The notes under the pieces were generated by a model. It was not told the DNA's origin. It saw only the letters and a program-made list of their open reading frames with translations, and ran no database searches. A stretch of 15,684 nucleotides of DNA from an uncultured Clostridium sp. (GTDB lineage: Bacteria; Bacillota_A; Clostridia; TANB77; CAG-508). A program made the position numbers and the translations under genes. Below are positions 1-8,046 of the stretch, piece after piece; position 1 is the first letter of the stretch; each line of letters starts with the position of its first letter. The stretch is taken from contig CAJKKA010000029.1 of assembly GCA_905200315.1 (NCBI GenBank), positions 1 through 15,684 on the forward strand, given 5' to 3'.

Positions 1-55
1 GTGCCCAAAATCCGTTACACCTACTGCTCCCTGCACGGCAAGTTGTTCAATTGCG
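1..55. other. GC-rich anomalous left edge, possible junction or chimeric contig end
   Basis: The first 60 bases are 32/60 G+C, against about 30% in the rest of the window. The penicillin-binding-protein frame stays open here, but its translation (…PLHLLLPARQVVQLR) does not look like the segment that normally precedes the YEPGSTFK motif. The minus strand is also open and reads RTAIEQLAVQGAVGVTDFGH, which looks more protein-like. CGG at 54-56 is an unusual arginine codon for this genome. The hexamer GTTCAA occurs on both sides of the suspected join (45-50 and 67-72). An assembly chimera and a real insertion or recombination junction are both possible. Confidence 0.5.
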
Positions 56-1118
56 GTACGAACCAGGTTCAACCTTTAAATTAATAACAGCATCAACAGC
101 TTTAGAAGAAGGTATTGTAACAGATATAGATAGGCAAGGAGAGTTTTGTTGCACAGGGTCAATAACAATTGCAGGAGCAAGAATTAAATGTTGGAGATAT
201 TATAGACCACACGGCTCAGAGAGTTTGAGACAAGGACTAATGAACTCTTGCAACCCTGTATTTATAGGTTTGGGGCAAAAAATAGGTGTAAGTAAATATT
301 ATGAATATCTTTCAAAATTTGGTTTATTAGAAAAAACAGGAATAGAATTACCAGGAGAAGCTAAAAGTATATTTTTAGCAGAAAATAAAATGGGACCAGT
401 AGAACTTGCAACAGTAAGTTTTGGTCAAAGATTTGAAATAACTCCAATACAATTAGTTACGGCAGTTTCATCAATAGCAAATGGAGGATATAAAATACAA
501 CCAAGAGTTGTAAAACAAGTAATAGATAGTAAAACAGGAGAAAAAACAGACTTAGAAATAAAAAAAGGAAACCAAATATTATCTAAAGAAACCTCTGAAA
601 AAATGCTAAGTATGATGCAATCTGTTGTAGATGAAGGAACGGGAAAAAATGCACAAGTAGTAGGATATACAGTTGGTGGAAAAACAGGAACCTCTGAAGA
701 TGGTGTAAATACAGGAAAATACGTAACATCATTTTTAGGAGTGGCACCAATAACAGATCCACAAGTTGTAATACTTGTAACCTTATATAACCCAACAGGA
801 GAAGGAGGTCACCAAGGAGGTGGAATTGCAGCACCAGTAGGAGGGCAAGTTTTAAGTGAAGTTTTACCATATTTAGACTTGAAAAAAGACAAGAAAATAG
901 AAACAGAAGAGGAAATCTTTGATGTAACAGTGCCAGAACTAAGAGGACTAACAATAAAAGAAGCAAAAGAAAGACTAAAAGAATACAAAATGGAATTAGA
1001 AATAAATAATTTAGAAGAGAATCAAGAAATAGATGAAACGCAAACAATTATAAAAGAACAATTACCAAAACCAGGAATAGTAGTAAAAAATACAAATAAA
1101 ATCTACGTAGAAGTATAA
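51..1118 (+). CDS. Class B penicillin-binding protein (SpoVD/PBP2-like) with PASTA domain, 5'-truncated
   Basis: This is the C-terminal part of a peptidoglycan transpeptidase, which cross-links stem peptides outside the membrane. Numbering from the TTG at 51, the active-site motif STFK is at residues 7-10 (Ser7 the acylated serine), SCN at 66-68 and KTGT at 211-214, so all three penicillin-binding motifs are present. A single PASTA domain fills residues ~291-355. The signal anchor and dimerisation domain are missing, because homology begins only at about base 54 beside the anomalous left edge; the TTG at 51 is not a credible true start. One PASTA domain is typical of the sporulation protein SpoVD and of division PBP2-type enzymes, and the fragment cannot separate them. 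No terminator is visible before ylxM. Confidence 0.9.
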   Translation: MRYEPGSTFKLITASTALEEGIVTDIDRQGEFCCTGSITIAGARIKCWRYYRPHGSESLRQGLMNSCNPVFIGLGQKIGVSKYYEYLSKFGLLEKTGIELPGEAKSIFLAENKMGPVELATVSFGQRFEITPIQLVTAVSSIANGGYKIQPRVVKQVIDSKTGEKTDLEIKKGNQILSKETSEKMLSMMQSVVDEGTGKNAQVVGYTVGGKTGTSEDGVNTGKYVTSFLGVAPITDPQVVILVTLYNPTGEGGHQGGGIAAPVGGQVLSEVLPYLDLKKDKKIETEEEIFDVTVPELRGLTIKEAKERLKEYKMELEINNLEENQEIDETQTIIKEQLPKPGIVVKNTNKIYVEV

Positions 1119-1133
1119 AAACTTATAAAAACC

Positions 1134-1162
1134 TTGACAAATAAGCAAAAATAGTGTAAAGT
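1134..1162 (+). promoter_or_regulatory. Sigma-A-type promoter for the ylxM-ffh-rplS run
   Basis: A perfect -35 box, TTGACA (1134-1139), is followed by a 17-base spacer and TAAAGT (1157-1162, 4 of 6 consensus). It lies 32 bases upstream of the ylxM start, with AGGAAG at 1181-1186 as ribosome-binding site. It is the only good promoter seen before the seven-gene run. Confidence 0.6.
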
Positions 1163-1194
1163 AATAAAGCATTACAAAAAAGGAAGTAGTAATT

Positions 1195-1542
1195 ATGGAG
1201 AAAAATGTTGAAATTAGTATGTTGTGCCAAATTTATGGCAAACTATTAACTGAAAAACAATATGAATTTATAAATGATTACTATAATAATGATTTGTCTT
1301 TATCTGAAATTGCGGAAAATGAAAATATAACCAGGCAAGCTGTTAGAGACATTATTAAAAAGGGGGAAAAGAAACTTTTCGAATATGAAAAGAAACTAGA
1401 ATTTATGAAAAGGATGTCAAAGCAAGAAAACATAATAGAAAATGTACTAAAAGAAATAGCAAAAATCGATTCAAAAGACACAGATAAACAAATTTCTAAA
1501 ATTTTAGAACATGTAAGAAAAGAACTTAATTGTTTAGTATAA
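1195..1542 (+). CDS. ylxM: YlxM/p13-family helix-turn-helix protein
   Basis: This is a small (115 aa) basic protein with a sigma-region-4-like helix-turn-helix. The segment LSLSEIAENENITRQAVRD (about residues 34-52) is the recognition module. The family is nearly always found next to ffh in low-GC Gram-positives and is proposed to act with, or regulate, the signal recognition particle; its exact role is not settled. The C-terminal half is lysine/glutamate-rich and probably helical. The start is supported by AGGAAG eight bases upstream. The gene ends 18 bases before ffh and shares its promoter. Confidence 0.88.
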   Translation: MEKNVEISMLCQIYGKLLTEKQYEFINDYYNNDLSLSEIAENENITRQAVRDIIKKGEKKLFEYEKKLEFMKRMSKQENIIENVLKEIAKIDSKDTDKQISKILEHVRKELNCLV

Positions 1543-1560
1543 AAAAGGGAGGATATCTAT

Positions 1561-2916
1561 ATGGCATTTGAAGGATTATCTTCTAAACTTCAAGCAATTA
1601 CAGATAAGTTTAAAGGAAAAGCAAGAGTAACAGAATCTGACTTAAAAGAAATGCTAAGAGAAGTTAAACTAGCACTTTTAGAAGCAGATGTTAACTATAA
1701 AATAGTAAAAGAATTTATAGCAACAATACAAGAAAAAGCACTTGGTGAAGAAGTATTAAAATCACTAACACCAGGACAACAAGTTGTAAAAATAGTTAAA
1801 GATGAACTTGTTGAACTATTAGGTGGAACAGATAGTAAAATAAACTTTTCACCAAATCCACCAACAGTAATAATGCTTGTTGGTTTGCAAGGTTCAGGAA
1901 AAACAACAACAGCAGGAAAACTTGCAAATTTAATACGTAAGCAAGGTAAAAAACCATTACTAGTTGCATGTGATGTATATAGACCAGCTGCTATAAAACA
2001 ATTACAAGTTATAGGAGCTCAGCTAAACATACCAGTATTTAGTAACGAACAATCAAAAGATGTAGTTCATATTGCAAAACAAGCAATGAATGAAGCTATT
2101 TCAAAATTAAATGATGTAATTATACTAGATACTGCAGGTAGACTTCATATAGATGAAGAACTTATGCAAGAGCTAAAAAACTTAAAAGCAAATGTAAAGC
2201 CACATGAAATACTTTTAGTAATAGATTCAATGACAGGTCAAGATGCTGTAAATGTTGCTCAAACCTTTGATAATGAACTTGGTTGTGATGGAGTTATACT
2301 AACAAAACTTGATGGAGATACTAGAGGTGGTGCTGCACTTTCAGTAAAAAAAGTTACAGGAAAACCTATAAAATTTGCAGCAACAGGAGAAAAACTAAAT
2401 GATATAGAAGTATTTAGACCAGAAGGTATGGCATCAAGAATATTAGGAATGGGCGATATGCTTTCAATAATTGAAAAAGCAGAAGATGCATTTGATGAAG
2501 CAGAAGCTCTTAAATTAGAAGAAAAATTAAAAAAACAAAAGGGATTTGACTTAGATGATTATTTAACACAACTAAGACAAATTAAAAAAATGGGTTCTTT
2601 CTCATCTATATTAAAAATGATACCAGGTATGAGCAAAATAAAAGACTTAAAAGTAGATGATAATGAATTCAATAGAATAGAAGCAATAATATGTTCAATG
2701 ACATTAAAAGAAAGACGTAATCCGAAGATATTAAATGCAAGTAGACGTAAAAGAATTGCAGCAGGAAGTGGAACAAAAGTACAAGACATAAATAAATTTA
2801 TGGAATCATTTGAATTAACACAAAAAATGATGAAAAAAATAGGTACCAAAAAAGGCATGAAATCTATGATGAAAAATTTAAATATGGACAATATCGATTT
2901 AGATGGAATGATGTAG
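1561..2916 (+). CDS. ffh: Signal recognition particle protein Ffh (SRP54)
   Basis: Ffh is the GTPase of the signal recognition particle. It binds SRP RNA and signal peptides of nascent membrane and secreted proteins, then docks with FtsY. At 451 aa it is full length. The N domain (1-~95) is followed by the G domain: P-loop GLQGSGKT at 108-115, DTAGR at 190-194 and TKLD at 248-251, then DGDTRGGAAL. The M domain shows IPGMSKIK (354-361) and the RNA-binding helix-turn-helix around SM (379-380), ERRNP and RRKRIAAGSG (395-404). The C-terminus is methionine-rich. GGGAGG at 1547-1552 precedes the ATG. SRP RNA itself is not in this window. Confidence 0.98.
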   Translation: MAFEGLSSKLQAITDKFKGKARVTESDLKEMLREVKLALLEADVNYKIVKEFIATIQEKALGEEVLKSLTPGQQVVKIVKDELVELLGGTDSKINFSPNPPTVIMLVGLQGSGKTTTAGKLANLIRKQGKKPLLVACDVYRPAAIKQLQVIGAQLNIPVFSNEQSKDVVHIAKQAMNEAISKLNDVIILDTAGRLHIDEELMQELKNLKANVKPHEILLVIDSMTGQDAVNVAQTFDNELGCDGVILTKLDGDTRGGAALSVKKVTGKPIKFAATGEKLNDIEVFRPEGMASRILGMGDMLSIIEKAEDAFDEAEALKLEEKLKKQKGFDLDDYLTQLRQIKKMGSFSSILKMIPGMSKIKDLKVDDNEFNRIEAIICSMTLKERRNPKILNASRRKRIAAGSGTKVQDINKFMESFELTQKMMKKIGTKKGMKSMMKNLNMDNIDLDGMM

Positions 2917-2987
2917 TGCCAAGAGTTAAATAATTTTGTTATTAAATTTTAAATATAAATTAATTAAATTTTAGGGAGGTGAAATAA

Positions 2988-3224
2988 ATGGTAAAAATCA
3001 GATTACAAAGAGAAGGAAAGAAAAAAGCTCCGTTCTATCATATAGTAGTTGCAGATTCTAAATCTCCTAGAGATGGTAAAATAATTGAAAAAATAGGTTC
3101 ATATGATCCTATGACAGAGCCATCTACAATAGTTTTAGATAGCGAAAAAGTTGCTAAATGGATAAAAAATGGTGCTAAACCAACAGATACAGTTAAAAAA
3201 TTAATCGAAAATGCAAACAAATAA
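2988..3224 (+). CDS. rpsP: 30S ribosomal protein S16
   Basis: S16 is a primary assembly protein that binds 16S rRNA in the body of the small subunit. The 78-aa product has the conserved opening [19 protein letters not shown] and the [11 protein letters not shown]…IGSYDP block, and normal length. A near-perfect Shine-Dalgarno, AGGGAGGTGA (2973-2982), lies five bases before the ATG, consistent with high translation. The 71-base gap after ffh is almost pure A/T. I see no convincing separate promoter or terminator there, so co-transcription with ffh is likely. Confidence 0.97.
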   Translation: MVKIRLQREGKKKAPFYHIVVADSKSPRDGKIIEKIGSYDPMTEPSTIVLDSEKVAKWIKNGAKPTDTVKKLIENANK

Positions 3225-3254
3225 TTTCGAAAGAAAAGGTAGGCGAAAAGCTAA

Positions 3255-3485
3255 ATGAAAGAAATTTTAGAAACAGTTATAAAAGCATTAGTAGACAACC
3301 AAGAAGCTGTAAAAATAAATGCAGTTGAAGGTGAAAAATCAGTTGTATACGAAGTTAAAGTTGCCGATGAAGATATGGGAAAAGTTATTGGAAAAGATGG
3401 AAAAATAGCAAGAGCTATTAGAACTCTAATAAAAGCCCTAGCTGCAAAGGAACAAAAAAGAGTATCAATTGAGTTTATAGGATAA
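3255..3485 (+). CDS. khpA: KH-domain RNA-binding protein KhpA (YlqC family)
   Basis: This is a single type II KH domain of 76 aa. The GXXG loop is GKDG at residues 46-49, within KVIGKDGKIARAIRTLIKAL, which binds single-stranded RNA. In other Bacillota KhpA pairs with KhpB/Jag and influences cell division, elongation and small-RNA biology. Position between rpsP and rimM is the usual one. The ribosome-binding site (AGGTAGG, 3237-3243) is weaker and more distant (11 bases) than those of its neighbours, suggesting lower expression than S16. Confidence 0.95.
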   Translation: MKEILETVIKALVDNQEAVKINAVEGEKSVVYEVKVADEDMGKVIGKDGKIARAIRTLIKALAAKEQKRVSIEFIG

Positions 3486-3503
3486 TTCTAATAGGAGAAT
3501 AAT

Positions 3504-4010
3504 ATGCAAGAATATTTTGAAGTTGGACAAATAGTTAATACAAATGGTTTAAAAGGTTTATTAAAAATAAATCCTTTTACAGATGATATAAAAAGATTTG
3601 AAAGACTAAAAACTATTTTTATAGAGCATAAGAAAGAACTTCTTGAATTTGAAATTGAAAGTGTAAGATATCAAAAAAAGCAAGTTTTATTAAAACTTAA
3701 AGGAATAGATACAATTGAAGAAGCAGAAAAATATAGAGAAGACTATTTAAAAATAAATAGAAATAATGAAGAAAAACTTCCAGAAGATACTTACTATATT
3801 GTAGATTTAATTGGATTAGATATATACACGGAAGATGGAGAATTACTTGGAAAATTAGATGATGTTTTTTCTACAGGAAGTAATGACGTATATGTTGTAA
3901 AAAATGGTGAAGGAAAACAAATTTTACTACCAGCTATAAGCGATGTAATAAAAAATATAGATTTAGAACAAAAAAAGATTGTAGTAAACTTAATAGAAGG
4001 TTTACTATAG
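3504..4010 (+). CDS. rimM: Ribosome maturation factor RimM
   Basis: RimM helps process 16S rRNA and assemble the 30S head, binding S19. The 168-aa protein has the N-terminal RimM beta-barrel (residues ~5-85, with VGQIVNTNGLKGLLKI) and a C-terminal PRC-barrel (~95-168: TYYIVDLIGLDIY, GSNDVYVV, ILLPAI). Length is typical. The stop codon TAG (4008-4010) forms part of the AGGAGG that serves trmD, so the two genes are probably translationally coupled. Both factors are usually encoded together. Confidence 0.96.
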   Translation: MQEYFEVGQIVNTNGLKGLLKINPFTDDIKRFERLKTIFIEHKKELLEFEIESVRYQKKQVLLKLKGIDTIEEAEKYREDYLKINRNNEEKLPEDTYYIVDLIGLDIYTEDGELLGKLDDVFSTGSNDVYVVKNGEGKQILLPAISDVIKNIDLEQKKIVVNLIEGLL

Positions 4011-4018
4011 GAGGAAAA

Positions 4019-4729
4019 ATGAAATTTGATGTGCTAACACTTTTTCCAGAAATGTTTGAAAGTTTAAATCAAAGCATTATAGGAAAAGGAAAAGAAAAAG
4101 GACTAATAGATATTAATTTAGTAAATATTAGAGACTTTTCGAAAAATAAACACAAACAAGTTGACGATACTCCATATGGTGGTGGAGCAGGAATGGTTAT
4201 GAAAGCAGATGTTGTATATGATGCATATAAATCATTAAATATAACAAAAGCAAAAGTAATTTATATGTCTCCACAAGGAAAAGTTTTAAATCAATCGAAA
4301 GTACAAGCTTTAGCAGAAGAAGAGCATATTATACTTTTGTGTGGTCATTATGAAGGTATAGACCAAAGAGTTTTAGATGAAATTGTTGATGAAGAAATAT
4401 CTATAGGAGATTATGTATTAACAGGAGGAGAAATTCCTGCAATGGTGTTAATAGATAGTGTAAGTAGATATGTAGATGGAGTAATAAAAAAAGAATCTAC
4501 AAAAGAAGAATCTTTTTCAAATGGACTCCTAGAATATCCACAATATACAAGACCAGAAACATTTTTAAATTGTAAAGTTCCAGAAGTTTTACTATCAGGA
4601 AATCATCAAAATATTGAAAAATGGAGAAGGCAAAAATCTTTAGAAAATACATATAAAAAAAGACCAGAATTATTAAAAAATAAGAAATTGTCGTTAGAAG
4701 ACAAAGAATTTTTATGCAAGTTCAAATAG
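4019..4729 (+). CDS. trmD: tRNA (guanine-N1-)-methyltransferase TrmD
   Basis: TrmD uses S-adenosylmethionine to methylate G37 of tRNAs with a G at position 36, preventing +1 frameshifting. The 236-aa protein is a SPOUT-fold enzyme with the deep trefoil knot. Visible motifs are YGGGAGM (53-59), LLCGHYEGIDQR (106-117) and SIGDYVLTGGE (128-138), which line the cofactor site, followed by GLLEYPQYTRPE (169-180) and the C-terminal helical domain. The position matching the catalytic Asp169 of Haemophilus TrmD (EDSF) is Glu164 here (EESF), with Arg150 matching Arg154. The ribosome-binding site AGGAGG (4009-4014) overlaps the rimM stop. Confidence 0.97.
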   Translation: MKFDVLTLFPEMFESLNQSIIGKGKEKGLIDINLVNIRDFSKNKHKQVDDTPYGGGAGMVMKADVVYDAYKSLNITKAKVIYMSPQGKVLNQSKVQALAEEEHIILLCGHYEGIDQRVLDEIVDEEISIGDYVLTGGEIPAMVLIDSVSRYVDGVIKKESTKEESFSNGLLEYPQYTRPETFLNCKVPEVLLSGNHQNIEKWRRQKSLENTYKKRPELLKNKKLSLEDKEFLCKFK

Positions 4730-4764
4730 ATGAACCGATACATTAATTTAAGGAGGATATTAAA

Positions 4765-5262
4765 ATGGATATAATAAAATCAATTGAACACGAACAATTA
4801 AAAAATAAAATTCCAGATTTAAAAGTTGGTAATACTGTAAGAGTACACCAAAGAATTAAAGAAGGAAATAGAGAAAGAATTCAAGTATTTGAAGGGATAA
4901 TAATTAAAAAACAAGGTGGAGGATTAAATGCTACATTCACAGTAAGAAAAATAGCTTACGGTGTAGGTGTAGAAAAAACATTCTTAATTCACTCACCATT
5001 AGTTGAAAAAGTAGAAGTTGTAAGAGTAGGTAAAGCAAGAAGAGCTAAATTATACTACTTAAGAGACAGAGTTGGAAAAGCTGCTAAAACTAAAGAATTA
5101 GTTGGAGCAAGAATTGAAGACAAAGAAATAGTAGTAAAAGAAGATTTAACAGAAGAAGCACCAGCTGAGGAAGTAAAAGCAGAAGTTGTTGAAACACCAG
5201 CAGAAGCTACAGAAACAGCTGAAGCACCAGTTGAAGAAGCAAAAAAAGAAGATAAAGAATAA
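4765..5262 (+). CDS. rplS: 50S ribosomal protein L19 with acidic C-terminal extension
   Basis: L19 sits at the 30S-50S interface and contributes to an intersubunit bridge. Residues 1-~116 are a complete L19: [20 protein letters not shown], then [26 protein letters not shown], and [20 protein letters not shown]. The protein then runs on for about 50 residues, to 165 aa in total, in an acidic tail rich in Ala, Glu, Val and Thr. Typical L19 is about 115 aa. The tail is in frame and ends just before the terminator, so it is part of the gene and not read-through. AAGGAGGAT lies just upstream of the ATG. It is the last gene of the run. Confidence 0.96.
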   Translation: MDIIKSIEHEQLKNKIPDLKVGNTVRVHQRIKEGNRERIQVFEGIIIKKQGGGLNATFTVRKIAYGVGVEKTFLIHSPLVEKVEVVRVGKARRAKLYYLRDRVGKAAKTKELVGARIEDKEIVVKEDLTEEAPAEEVKAEVVETPAEATETAEAPVEEAKKEDKE

Positions 5263-5268
5263 AAATAA

Positions 5269-5312
5269 AAAAGAGTTTTTGTAAAAAATATACAAAAACT
5301 CTTTTATTTTTT
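5269..5312 (+). terminator. Intrinsic terminator after rplS
   Basis: A perfect 15-bp stem (5269-5283 with 5291-5305) and a 7-base loop are followed by ATTTTTT (5306-5312). The core of the stem is GAGTTTTTGTA. It begins seven bases after the rplS stop and closes the ylxM-rplS transcription unit. Confidence 0.85.
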
Positions 5313-5382
5313 GAAATTTAATATATAATATAGTAGAAATTTTGAATACACATAGGAAAAATTGTAAAAAATACATAAGAAA

Positions 5383-5399
5383 AAGGAGGAATAAAATTG
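5383..5399 (+). promoter_or_regulatory. Ribosome-binding site fixing the TTG start of ppdK
   Basis: AAGGAGGA (5383-5390) lies six bases before a TTG codon (5397-5399). Translation from this TTG gives NGKYVYLFKEGNAEMREILG, which matches the usual N-terminus of the family. No ATG nearby gives a comparable start. Confidence 0.8.
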
Positions 5400-8024
5400 A
5401 ACGGAAAATATGTGTACCTTTTTAAAGAAGGAAATGCAGAAATGAGAGAAATTTTAGGAGGAAAAGGTGCTAATTTGGCAGAGATGACAAATCTTGGACT
5501 TCCAATACCACAAGGATTTACAGTTTCAACAGAAGCTTGTAATAAATATTATGATGATGGAGAGCAAATAACAGAAGATGTACAAAATCAAATATTTGAA
5601 GCTCTTAGTAAATTAGAAGAAATAACAGGTAAAAAATTAGGAGATAAAGAAAATCCATTATTAGTATCAGTTCGTTCTGGTGCTAGAGCATCTATGCCTG
5701 GAATGATGGATACAATTTTAAATTTAGGAATAAATGATGAAGTTGTACAAACTATAGCACAAAAAAATAGAAGATTTGCTTATGATAGTTATAGAAGATT
5801 TATTCAAATGTATAGTGATGTTGTAAAGGAAATACCAAAATCTTTATTCGAACAAGCTATAGATTTAAAGAAAGAGCAAAGAGGTCTTAATTTAGATACA
5901 GATATGGATGCCAATGATTTAGAAGATTTGGTAAAAGTATTTAAAGGAATATATAAAGAAAAAATGGGAGAAGACTTCCCACAAGATTCTAGAGCACAAT
6001 TATTAGATGCTATAAAAGCAGTATTCAGATCTTGGAATAACCCTAGAGCTATAACTTATAGAAGATTAAACGATATACCAGGAGATTGGGGAACAGCAGT
6101 AAATGTTCAAGCTATGGTATTTGGAAATATGGGAGAAGACTGTGGTACAGGTGTTGCGTTTTCAAGAAATCCTGCTACAGGAGAAAATAAAATATATGGT
6201 GAATATTTAATGAATGCACAAGGTGAAGACGTTGTTGCAGGAATTAGAACACCACAAGCAATAGAAACATTAAAAAATGTTAACGAAAAAGCATATGAAG
6301 ATTTTGTAATGTATGCAAAAAAACTAGAAAAACATTACAAAGATATGCAAGATATGGAATTTACAATAGAACATGGAAAATTATATTTCTTACAAACAAG
6401 AAATGGTAAAAGAACAGCAAATGCAGCATTGCAAATTGCAGTAGACCTTGTAAACGAAGGAATGATAGATGAAAAAGAAGCTGTAATGAGAGTTGAACCA
6501 AAGCAATTGGACCAACTTTTACACCCAAACTTTAATGCTCAAAAACTACAAGAAGCAAAAATTGTTGCAAAAGGTTTAGCTGCATCACCAGGAGCTGCAA
6601 CTGGAAAAGTTGTATTTACAGCAGAAAGAGCTGTTGAATTACACAAACAAGGAGAAAAGGACCTTGTATTAGTACGTTTAGAAACATCACCAGAAGATAT
6701 AGATGGAATGAATGTATGCAGAGGAGTTCTTACAGTTAGAGGTGGAATGACATCACATGCAGCAGTTGTTGCAAGAGGAATGGGAACATGTTGTGTTTCA
6801 GGTTGTGGAGATATATTTGTAAACGAAGAAGAAAAATATTTTACCTTACAAGACGGAACAAAATTCACAGAAGGAGACTGGATTTCTTTAGATGGTTCTA
6901 CAGGAAATGTATATGGAGAAAAAATAGAAACAGTAGATGCAACTGTTTCAGGAAATTTTGCAAAATTAATGAATTGGGCAGATTCATATAGAGTATTAAA
7001 AGTTAGAACAAATGCAGATACGCCAAGAGATGCAAAACAAGCATATGAATTTGGAGCAGAAGGAATAGGTTTATGTAGAACAGAGCATATGTTCTTTGCA
7101 CCAGAAAGAATAGCAGCAATTAGAGAAATGATTGTTTCAAAAACAGTAGAACAAAGAGAAAATGCACTAGCAAAAATATTACCAATGCAAAGAGGAGATT
7201 TTGAACAGCTATTCAAATCAATGAAAGGTTACCCTGTAACAATAAGACTATTAGATCCACCACTACATGAATTTTTACCACACGATGATAGCGAAATAGA
7301 TGCACTTGCCAAAGACATGGGAATGACTTTTGATGAATTAAAAGAAATAGTTGTAAACTTGCATGAATTTAACCCAATGATGGGACACCGTGGATGTAGA
7401 TTAGATGTAACTTATCCAGAAATAGGTGTAATGCAAACAAAAGCAATAATAGAAGCTGCAATTAATGTAAATAATGAGGGAATGAATGTAATTCCAGAAA
7501 TTATGATTCCATTAATTGGCGATATAAAAGAAATGAAATATGTAAAAGGAATAATTACAAAAACAGCAGATGAATTAATAAAAAATGCTGGGGTAGAATT
7601 AAAATATCATGTTGGAACTATGATAGAAATACCAAGGGCAGCATTAACAGCAGATGAAATAGCAAAAGAAGCGGAATTCTTCTCATTTGGAACAAATGAC
7701 TTAACACAATTAACCTTTGGATTTAGCCGTGATGATGCAGGAAAATTCTTAGGAGATTACTATGATAAGAAAATATACGAATTTGATCCATTTGCAAAAA
7801 TAGACCAAGATGGTGTTGGAAAACTAGTTGAAATGGCAACAGAATTAGGTAGAAAAACAAGACCAGATATAAAACTTGGAATATGTGGAGAACATGGAGG
7901 GGACCCATCATCTGTAGAATTTTGTCATAAAATAGGACTAACATATGTATCTTGTTCACCATTTAGAGTACCAATAGCAAGGCTGGCAGCAGCACAAGCA
8001 GCAATAAAAGATTTGAAAAAATAG
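5397..8024 (+). CDS. ppdK: Pyruvate, phosphate dikinase
   Basis: This cytoplasmic enzyme interconverts pyruvate + ATP + Pi and phosphoenolpyruvate + AMP + PPi. In anaerobes it often runs in the glycolytic, PPi-saving direction. The 875 aa are the family's normal length. The N-terminal ATP-grasp domain opens with LGGKGANLAEMTNLGLPIPQ. The swivelling domain has GGMTSHAAVVARG with the phospho-carrier His454. The C-terminal TIM barrel has GAEGIGLCRTEHMF, FGTNDLTQ and Cys830 (ICGEHGGDP), matching the general-acid cysteine. It starts with TTG. It has its own upstream region after the rplS terminator; candidate promoters such as TTGAAA (5311-5316), 17 bases, TAGAAA (5334-5339) are weak. No U-tract terminator follows; the repeat at 8047-8234 does. 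No PPDK regulatory protein gene is adjacent. Confidence 0.98.
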   Translation: MNGKYVYLFKEGNAEMREILGGKGANLAEMTNLGLPIPQGFTVSTEACNKYYDDGEQITEDVQNQIFEALSKLEEITGKKLGDKENPLLVSVRSGARASMPGMMDTILNLGINDEVVQTIAQKNRRFAYDSYRRFIQMYSDVVKEIPKSLFEQAIDLKKEQRGLNLDTDMDANDLEDLVKVFKGIYKEKMGEDFPQDSRAQLLDAIKAVFRSWNNPRAITYRRLNDIPGDWGTAVNVQAMVFGNMGEDCGTGVAFSRNPATGENKIYGEYLMNAQGEDVVAGIRTPQAIETLKNVNEKAYEDFVMYAKKLEKHYKDMQDMEFTIEHGKLYFLQTRNGKRTANAALQIAVDLVNEGMIDEKEAVMRVEPKQLDQLLHPNFNAQKLQEAKIVAKGLAASPGAATGKVVFTAERAVELHKQGEKDLVLVRLETSPEDIDGMNVCRGVLTVRGGMTSHAAVVARGMGTCCVSGCGDIFVNEEEKYFTLQDGTKFTEGDWISLDGSTGNVYGEKIETVDATVSGNFAKLMNWADSYRVLKVRTNADTPRDAKQAYEFGAEGIGLCRTEHMFFAPERIAAIREMIVSKTVEQRENALAKILPMQRGDFEQLFKSMKGYPVTIRLLDPPLHEFLPHDDSEIDALAKDMGMTFDELKEIVVNLHEFNPMMGHRGCRLDVTYPEIGVMQTKAIIEAAINVNNEGMNVIPEIMIPLIGDIKEMKYVKGIITKTADELIKNAGVELKYHVGTMIEIPRAALTADEIAKEAEFFSFGTNDLTQLTFGFSRDDAGKFLGDYYDKKIYEFDPFAKIDQDGVGKLVEMATELGRKTRPDIKLGICGEHGGDPSSVEFCHKIGLTYVSCSPFRVPIARLAAAQAAIKDLKK

Positions 8025-8046
8025 ATGCATATTTATAATATAATGT

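Noticed and set aside
4730..4764. A structured L19 leader regulating rplS
   Set aside because: The trmD-rplS gap is only 35 bases and shows no hairpin beyond the Shine-Dalgarno.
4731..4775. A 14-codon frame ([14 protein letters not shown]) running from just after trmD into rplS
   Set aside because: It has no ribosome-binding site, contains the rplS Shine-Dalgarno itself and overlaps rplS out of frame. It is most likely chance.
6539..7216. Long open frame on the minus strand inside ppdK
   Set aside because: It lies wholly within a strongly conserved enzyme gene, lacks a ribosome-binding site, and its protein has no family features. The same applies to minus-strand frames inside the penicillin-binding protein, ffh and eno.
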